From positions 55,960-119,959 of the forward strand of contig JADYYS010000059.1 of assembly GCA_020853525.1 (NCBI GenBank): 64,000 nt of DNA, read 5' to 3'. The translations under genes were made by a program, and so were the position numbers. The DNA is from Ardenticatenales bacterium (GTDB lineage: Bacteria > Chloroflexota > Anaerolineae > Epilineales > Epilineaceae). Of the stretch, positions 59,988-64,000 are shown piece by piece. The notes beneath the pieces are model-generated. The model was given only the letters and a program-made list of their open reading frames with translations, was not told the DNA's origin and did not search any database. How positions within the stretch are numbered: the first letter of the stretch is position 1; each line of letters begins with the position of its first letter.

Positions 59988-60857
59988 CTAGTTGTGCAGC
60001 GTCCCCGTGTTCACGACCGGCTGCGCATGCCGGTCGCTGCACAGCACCACCAGGAGATTGCTGACCATCGCCGCCTTGCGCTCGTCGTCCAGCTCGACGA
60101 TCTTGCCCTTGGAGAGCATCTCGAGCGCGTGCTCCACCATCCCGACCGCGCCCTCGACGATCTTGTAGCGCGCGGCCACGATCGCGCTGGCCTGCTGGCG
60201 CTGCAGCATGGCGGCGGCGATCTCCTGTGCGTAGGCCAGGTGGCTGATCCGGGCTTCGATCACCTCGACGCCGGCCTTGCCGAGGCGCTCCTGGATCTCG
60301 TCCTTGAGCTTCTCGGAGACCTCGGCCGTGTTGCCGGACAGCGACTGCTGGCTGGAGTCGTGCGCATCGTACGGGTAGCCCGTGGCCAGGCTGCGCAGCG
60401 CCGACTCGCTCTGCACGCCGACGTAGTTCTTGTAGTCGTCCACCTCGAACATCGCCTCGGCGGTGTCGACGACGCGCCAGACGACGACGGCGGCGATCTC
60501 GATCGGGTTGCTGTGGTTGTCGTTCACCTTGAGCTTGGGGGTCTCGAAGTTCCGAACCCGGACCGAGACCTTGCGCTTGCCGTAGAACGGGTTCGCCCAC
60601 CGCAGGCCGGGCTCGCGGGCCGTGCCGACGTAGCGGCCGAAGAGCTGCAGCACCTGCGCTTCGTTCGGGGCGACCATGAAGAAGCCGCCGAGCATGATGC
60701 ACTCGACGATAACGGCGGCCGTGAGGATCAAACCAACGACGATCTGACCGCCGCTGAACGCCCAGATCATCGCCAATCCCGTCAGGATGATGGCCAAGGG
60801 CAACGCGACGAGCATGGGGATCCCGGCAAGGGGCGTGCGGCGAATCTCGCGGATCAT
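59988..60857 (-). CDS. SPFH/Band 7 domain membrane protein
   Basis: This 289-residue protein has AGGAGG upstream of ATG 60857. Two N-terminal hydrophobic helices ([22 protein letters not shown] and [22 protein letters not shown]) are followed by an SPFH domain: [62 protein letters not shown], and the helical part [39 protein letters not shown] proteins form oligomeric membrane scaffolds. The family branch is the slipin-like group often lacking a known partner; no NfeD-type protease is adjacent. Confidence 0.9.
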   Translation of the reverse strand: MIREIRRTPLAGIPMLVALPLAIILTGLAMIWAFSGGQIVVGLILTAAVIVECIMLGGFFMVAPNEAQVLQLFGRYVGTAREPGLRWANPFYGKRKVSVRVRNFETPKLKVNDNHSNPIEIAAVVVWRVVDTAEAMFEVDDYKNYVGVQSESALRSLATGYPYDAHDSSQQSLSGNTAEVSEKLKDEIQERLGKAGVEVIEARISHLAYAQEIAAAMLQRQQASAIVAARYKIVEGAVGMVEHALEMLSKGKIVELDDERKAAMVSNLLVVLCSDRHAQPVVNTGTLHN

Positions 60858-61056
60858 CGAAGACCTCCTGTGTGCAAGAGCGGGCTATCAACATGATATC
60901 ACTACGATGGCAATTCACGCGGGGTTGCGGGGACGGCGGCGGATCGATGGGCGGGCGTCTGGCCGATCGCTTGCAGGGCGAACGCTTGCCGCGGAGCGGT
61001 GGCGCGGCGATACTCCGCCGGTCGCTTCGTCGACCGTCGTTGCTTCGAATGGGGGT

Positions 61057-61905
61057 GTGTTCGTGGATCGGTGGTCGCTACTCGAAGCCCGAACCGATAG
61101 GGCCGCCACGATCGCGGCGGTGGCCGTACTTCCGCTGATGGCGATGGAGATCCTGGCGGAAGCGCCCCCCTGGGTCACCGCGACCGTCGTCTTGAACTGG
61201 ACGACTTGGCTAGTGTTCGTAGTTGATGTCGTTGCAAAGTTGGGCGCGTTTCGTACTCGCTGGTTGCGCCGCCCGTCCGCTTGGCTGGCGATCGGCATCG
61301 TAGTAGTCAGCGTGCCCGTGCTGCCAACCGGCTTCGCTGCAGCCCGCCTCGCGCGTACGGCCCGGCTTGGGCGCCTCGCTCGAATCGGCAGGCTGGGACG
61401 TTTCGCAAGGCTCGCGTTCGCGGCCGGTCGAGCGCGGCAAGGCTTTGACCGGCTCGTTCGACTCGAGGCGTTGCCTTTTGTGACGCTAGCCACGATCGGT
61501 GTGGTCACGGTCGGCGGTGCGGCGCTCTACTTGGTGGAGCTGCAGCCCGAGGGCCAGTTCCGACTCGGTGACGCCTTGTGGTGGGCGATAACAACCGTAA
61601 CCACCGTTGGGTACGGCGATATCGTGCCGAGGTCCACTGCCGGCCGCCTCGTCGGTGCGGCGGTCATGGTGCTTGGAATCGCTTACACATCGTTGTTGAC
61701 CGCGGAGCTGGCCGCGTACTTGAGCAAGCGCAGCCAGCGGAGCGAGGAGGACACGGTTCTGGGACGGCTGGATGCGCTCGCGGACGAAGTACGAATGCTT
61801 CGGGAGTCACTGCTGCTGCCGCGGGTTAGCGGTGCCGGTTCCGGCGCACCAAGTGACGATGCCATGGGTCCTGATCTACCCGCTGGACCCGCGGACTCCA
61901 AGTGA
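61057..61905 (+). CDS. Voltage-gated-type potassium channel
   Basis: The pore helix and filter WWAITTVTTVGYGDIVP are unmistakable for a K+ channel. Before them lie S1-S4-like helices, including an Arg-rich S4 segment (RLARTARLGRLARIGRLGRFARLAF), so the protein is a six-helix Kv type. The C-terminus is a short coiled-coil-like helix (LGRLDALADEVRMLRESLLL). The start is uncertain: the 60787 and 60907 starts lead through Arg-rich non-coding-like sequence, so GTG 61057 just before VDRWSLLEARTDRA is preferred (about 282 residues). Its stop overlaps the mevalonate kinase start (GTGA). Confidence 0.82.
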   Translation: MFVDRWSLLEARTDRAATIAAVAVLPLMAMEILAEAPPWVTATVVLNWTTWLVFVVDVVAKLGAFRTRWLRRPSAWLAIGIVVVSVPVLPTGFAAARLARTARLGRLARIGRLGRFARLAFAAGRARQGFDRLVRLEALPFVTLATIGVVTVGGAALYLVELQPEGQFRLGDALWWAITTVTTVGYGDIVPRSTAGRLVGAAVMVLGIAYTSLLTAELAAYLSKRSQRSEEDTVLGRLDALADEVRMLRESLLLPRVSGAGSGAPSDDAMGPDLPAGPADSK

Positions 61906-62888
61906 CAAACGCCTCCCCGCCCCCCCTCGCCCACGCCGCCGCCCCCGCCAAGGTCATCCTCCTCGGCGAGCATGCCGTCGTCTATGGTCACCCCGCGCTC
62001 GCCGCGCCGATCACCGCCGTCGGCGTCGAGGCGACGGTGTGGCCGGGCGACGGCGCGGGGCTGTCCATCGCCTCGCGGTGGCCGGACGGGTGGACGGACG
62101 TCGACGTGGCGCTGGCGGGCGATGGCGTGCCGATGGCGGCGGCCGTTCGGGCCACCTTCGCTCGACTGAACGTCGAGGACCTGCCGAGCTGGCGAATCAC
62201 GGTGCAGAGCACGATCCCGCCGGGGCGCGGCATGGGGTCGAGCGCGGCCGTGGCCGTGGCGCTCGTCCGCGCCGTCGCCGCTGCCGCCGGCATCGTGCTG
62301 GACGACGCGGCGGTGTCCGAGCTCGCGATGGAGAGCGAGCGGATCGTCCACGGTCGGCCGAGCGGGATCGACAATGCCTGCGTCGCGATCGGGCGGCCGA
62401 TCTGGTTCGAGGCCGGCGCGATCCGGCGCGCGCCGGTCGGGCGGACGCTCGGGCTCGTCGTGGCCGACAGCGGTCGCTTCAGCAGCACGCGGGCGATGGT
62501 CGAGGCGGTGCGCGCCGCGCGGACGGCCGACCCGGCGGGCATCGACGCAGTGCTGTCGGCGTTGGGCGATCTGACGGTCCGCGGCGCGGCGGCGCTGGCC
62601 GTGGGCGACGGCGCGGCCCTCGGCCGGGCGATGACCGCAGCGCACGACAGCCTCCGGCGGCTGGGCGTCTCGACGCCGGACCTCGACCGACTGGCGGAAG
62701 CGGCAGCTCGGGCCGGGGCGTTCGGCGCGAAGCTGGCGGGCAGCGGAGGCGGTGGTGTGATCGTGGCCGTCTGTCCGCCGCAGGACGCAGCGCGCATCGC
62801 CGCGGCTTGCCGGGCGGCCGGCGCGCCGTGGACGTGTGAGGCGCGGCTTGAGGCGGATGGTCCTGCGGCGACGCTGGGCGGCGGATGA
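61902..62888 (+). CDS. mvk: Mevalonate kinase
   Basis: This GHMP kinase phosphorylates mevalonate at C5. The GTG start at 61902 overlaps the channel stop. Motifs are APAKVILLGEHAVVYGHPALAAPI, the ATP loop IPPGRGMGSSAAVAVALVRAV, the catalytic Asp region ERIVHGRPSGIDNA, and GAFGAKLAGSGGGGVIVAVC. It has 328 residues. GEHAVVYGHPAL and the HGRPSGIDN motif favour mevalonate kinase over phosphomevalonate or homoserine kinases. It overlaps the isopentenyl phosphate kinase gene by 4 bp, so the two steps are coupled. Confidence 0.94.
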   Translation: MTNASPPPLAHAAAPAKVILLGEHAVVYGHPALAAPITAVGVEATVWPGDGAGLSIASRWPDGWTDVDVALAGDGVPMAAAVRATFARLNVEDLPSWRITVQSTIPPGRGMGSSAAVAVALVRAVAAAAGIVLDDAAVSELAMESERIVHGRPSGIDNACVAIGRPIWFEAGAIRRAPVGRTLGLVVADSGRFSSTRAMVEAVRAARTADPAGIDAVLSALGDLTVRGAAALAVGDGAALGRAMTAAHDSLRRLGVSTPDLDRLAEAAARAGAFGAKLAGSGGGGVIVAVCPPQDAARIAAACRAAGAPWTCEARLEADGPAATLGGG

Positions 62889-63703
62889 GCGACCGTGCGC
62901 CCGTCCTCCTCAAGCTCGGTGGTGCGCTCCTTACGGACAAGGACGGCATCGAGTCGGTGCGTTCCGACGTACTGACGCGCGTCGCGGCCGAGGTGGCGGC
63001 GTGGCGCGCGGGTGATCCCGACGGCGCACCGCTCGTCATCGCCCACGGCAGCGGCAGCTTCGCCCACGTGGCCGCACGGCGAACGCGCTTTCTCGACCTG
63101 CCGGGCGATCCGAATGCGTTTGCCGTGGTGGCGGCGTCCGCGGCCCGGCTGCACCGCCATGTGGTCGATGCGCTGATCGAGGCCGGCCTGCCCGCGGTCG
63201 GTGTGCCCGGCGGGGCGCTGGCGACGCTGGACGCCGGCCGGATCGTCGCCGTGCGCGCGGACCTCGTGGGCGAGCTCCTGGCGCTCGGCGTGGTGCCGGT
63301 GACGTACGGCGACGCCGCGCTCGATCGCTCGCGGGGCGGCGGGATCGTGTCGACCGAGCCGCTCCTGGTGGCCCTTGCCGAGGCGCTCGACGCGGTGCGC
63401 CTGGTGTTCGCGACGGACGTCGACGGCGTGTACGACCGCGACCCGACCGCCGACCCGCACGCACGCCGCTTCGACCGGCTGTCCCCCGGCGACCCGAACC
63501 TGGCCGACCTGTCGCTCGGCGGCGCCCGGGCCGGCGCAACGGACGTCACGGGCGGGATGGCCAGCAAGGTCGGGGCGGCGCTGGCACTTGCGGCGCGGCG
63601 GCCGGGGGTGACGGTGCGGATCGTGTCCGGGCTGCGCGTGGGGGCGGTCGGGGCGGCGTTGAGGGGTGCGGCGGACGCGGGGGGGACGGTGGTTGGGGGA
63701 TAG
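62885..63703 (+). CDS. Isopentenyl phosphate kinase
   Basis: This amino-acid-kinase-fold enzyme converts isopentenyl phosphate to IPP, the final step of the alternative mevalonate pathway. It opens with VLLKLGGALLTDKDG (Lys10). VIAHGSGSFAHVAA carries the His (His61) diagnostic of isopentenyl phosphate kinases and absent from glutamate or UMP kinases. VTYGDAALD, GGGIVSTEPLLVALAEAL, FATDVDGVYDRDP and DVTGGMASKVGAAL complete it. It has 272 residues. The pairing with mevalonate kinase is known from archaea and some Chloroflexota. A decarboxylase acting on phosphomevalonate would be needed and is not in the window. Confidence 0.93.
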   Translation: MSDRAPVLLKLGGALLTDKDGIESVRSDVLTRVAAEVAAWRAGDPDGAPLVIAHGSGSFAHVAARRTRFLDLPGDPNAFAVVAASAARLHRHVVDALIEAGLPAVGVPGGALATLDAGRIVAVRADLVGELLALGVVPVTYGDAALDRSRGGGIVSTEPLLVALAEALDAVRLVFATDVDGVYDRDPTADPHARRFDRLSPGDPNLADLSLGGARAGATDVTGGMASKVGAALALAARRPGVTVRIVSGLRVGAVGAALRGAADAGGTVVGG

Positions 63704-63832
63704 CTTGGTTGTGGTGCCGGCGAGCAGTGTGTTGCGCGCGCGTGGGGGGCGTTGGCGGGGGGGAGGGAGGTGCTGAGCCGGCGGGCGGGGAGGGTTGGGG
63801 TCGGGTGGGTTTGGGTTCGTGCATTTTGTTCG

Positions 63833-63852
63833 CAGGGGCCGCTTGGCCCCTG
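63833..63852. repeat. Short perfect hairpin
   Basis: CAGGGGCC-GCTT-GGCCCCTG is an 8-bp perfect stem just outside the IS3 end, 130 bp after the isopentenyl phosphate kinase stop. It could end transcription or be a small dispersed repeat; there is no T-run. The bases from 63704 to 63832 are G-rich and otherwise featureless. Confidence 0.5.
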
Positions 63853-63879
63853 CACCCCGGCCAGGGGGCGCGGCTGACG

Positions 63880-64000
63880 TGCCCCCCAAGAACTGGTCCA
63901 GCGGATAAGAGGGTCTCGGCCTACACTGGGTAGGAAAGGAGACCTCAGATGCGCAGGCGACGATTTACCGAGGAGCAGATCGTGGCGATCCTCCGGCGGG
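63880..64000 (+). mobile_element. IS3-family insertion sequence, left end, cut by window
   Basis: The presumed terminal inverted repeat begins TGCCCCCCAAGAACTGGTCC at 63880, with the TG start typical of IS3 elements. About 70 bp later the transposase orfA starts. The right end lies beyond the window, so element length and target duplication cannot be read. Confidence 0.7.
63949..64000 (+). CDS. IS3-family transposase OrfA, N-terminus only
   Basis: ATG 63949 with AAAGGAG about 9 nt upstream opens MRRRRFTEEQIVAILRR, the standard first residues of IS3-family OrfA (helix-turn-helix, HTH_Tnp_1). Only 17 codons are inside the window. The ORF track is too short to show it. Confidence 0.85.
   Translation, partial: MRRRRFTEEQIVAILRR

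Noticed and set aside
1-64000. tRNA or rRNA genes
   Set aside because: No T-loop (GGTTCGAATCC-like) with a matching acceptor stem and no rRNA-like sequence was seen by eye; a covariance search was not possible.

Overview
This is a 64 kb chromosomal window from a very GC-rich bacterium. The gene content points to Chloroflexota, Anaerolineae-like in flavour, but this is an inference without a marker search. Supporting signs are an isopentenyl phosphate kinase beside a mevalonate kinase, a class II HMG-CoA reductase, a complex I locus broken into blocks, and secreted proteins with Thr/Pro linkers. No tRNA, rRNA, CRISPR array, prophage or plasmid origin was seen. Most long ORFs in the track are antisense or frame-shifted shadows caused by the base composition.

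Layout. 1-5000 holds an edge-truncated SdrD/Cna-B-type surface protein, a large inverted repeat next to a REP-associated tyrosine transposase (RAYT), an 80-bp MITE-like element, and a Tyr/Asn/Gln-rich secreted protein. 5078-11415 has a degenerate acyl-CoA-synthetase-like gene divergent from the conserved block rpsB-tsf-pyrH-frr-uppS-cdsA; dxr, which often follows cdsA, is absent. 11420-15453 encodes a 7TM-GAF-HTH regulator, a zinc metallopeptidase and a cysteine desulfurase. 15556-42091 is respiratory complex I: first an extra peripheral module (nuoB, fused nuoCD, nuoI), then nuoA-B-C-D, nuoE, nuoF and nuoG-H-I-J-K-L-M. The run is interrupted by an oppositely oriented ABC-2 export operon, a membrane patatin-like lipase, and a scarred segment with a 22-bp tandem repeat, a truncated hydrolase, a cupin remnant and an isochorismatase-family hydrolase. 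No nuoN follows nuoM. 42355-53702 contains secreted LamG, DDR-motif and NHL/VWA proteins, coaE, a GNAT protein and class II HMG-CoA reductase. 53824-59430 (minus) is a leucine-catabolic operon: methylcrotonyl-CoA carboxylase beta, methylglutaconyl-CoA hydratase, biotin carboxylase, biotin carrier, HMG-CoA lyase. 59594-63703 has an Arc-type repressor, an SPFH protein, a K+ channel, mevalonate kinase and isopentenyl phosphate kinase. The window ends inside an IS3-family element.

How the genes work together. Complex I feeds electrons from NADH to quinone, and the duplicated B-CD-I trio would add a second quinone-reducing core of unknown electron donor. The leucine operon makes HMG-CoA. HMG-CoA lyase can cleave it, or HMG-CoA reductase can convert it to mevalonate, which mevalonate kinase and isopentenyl phosphate kinase carry towards IPP by the alternative mevalonate route; UppS consumes the resulting isoprenoids. 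So most of a leucine-to-isoprenoid path lies in one window, with the phosphomevalonate decarboxylase not seen.

A second theme is small palindromic repeats. At least three palindrome sequences share the same foot, GTAGGGGC, which matches the GTAG guide tetranucleotide known for RAYT/REP systems. They sit at gene ends, and at the nuoD/ABC junction they even supply the stop codons of both convergent genes.
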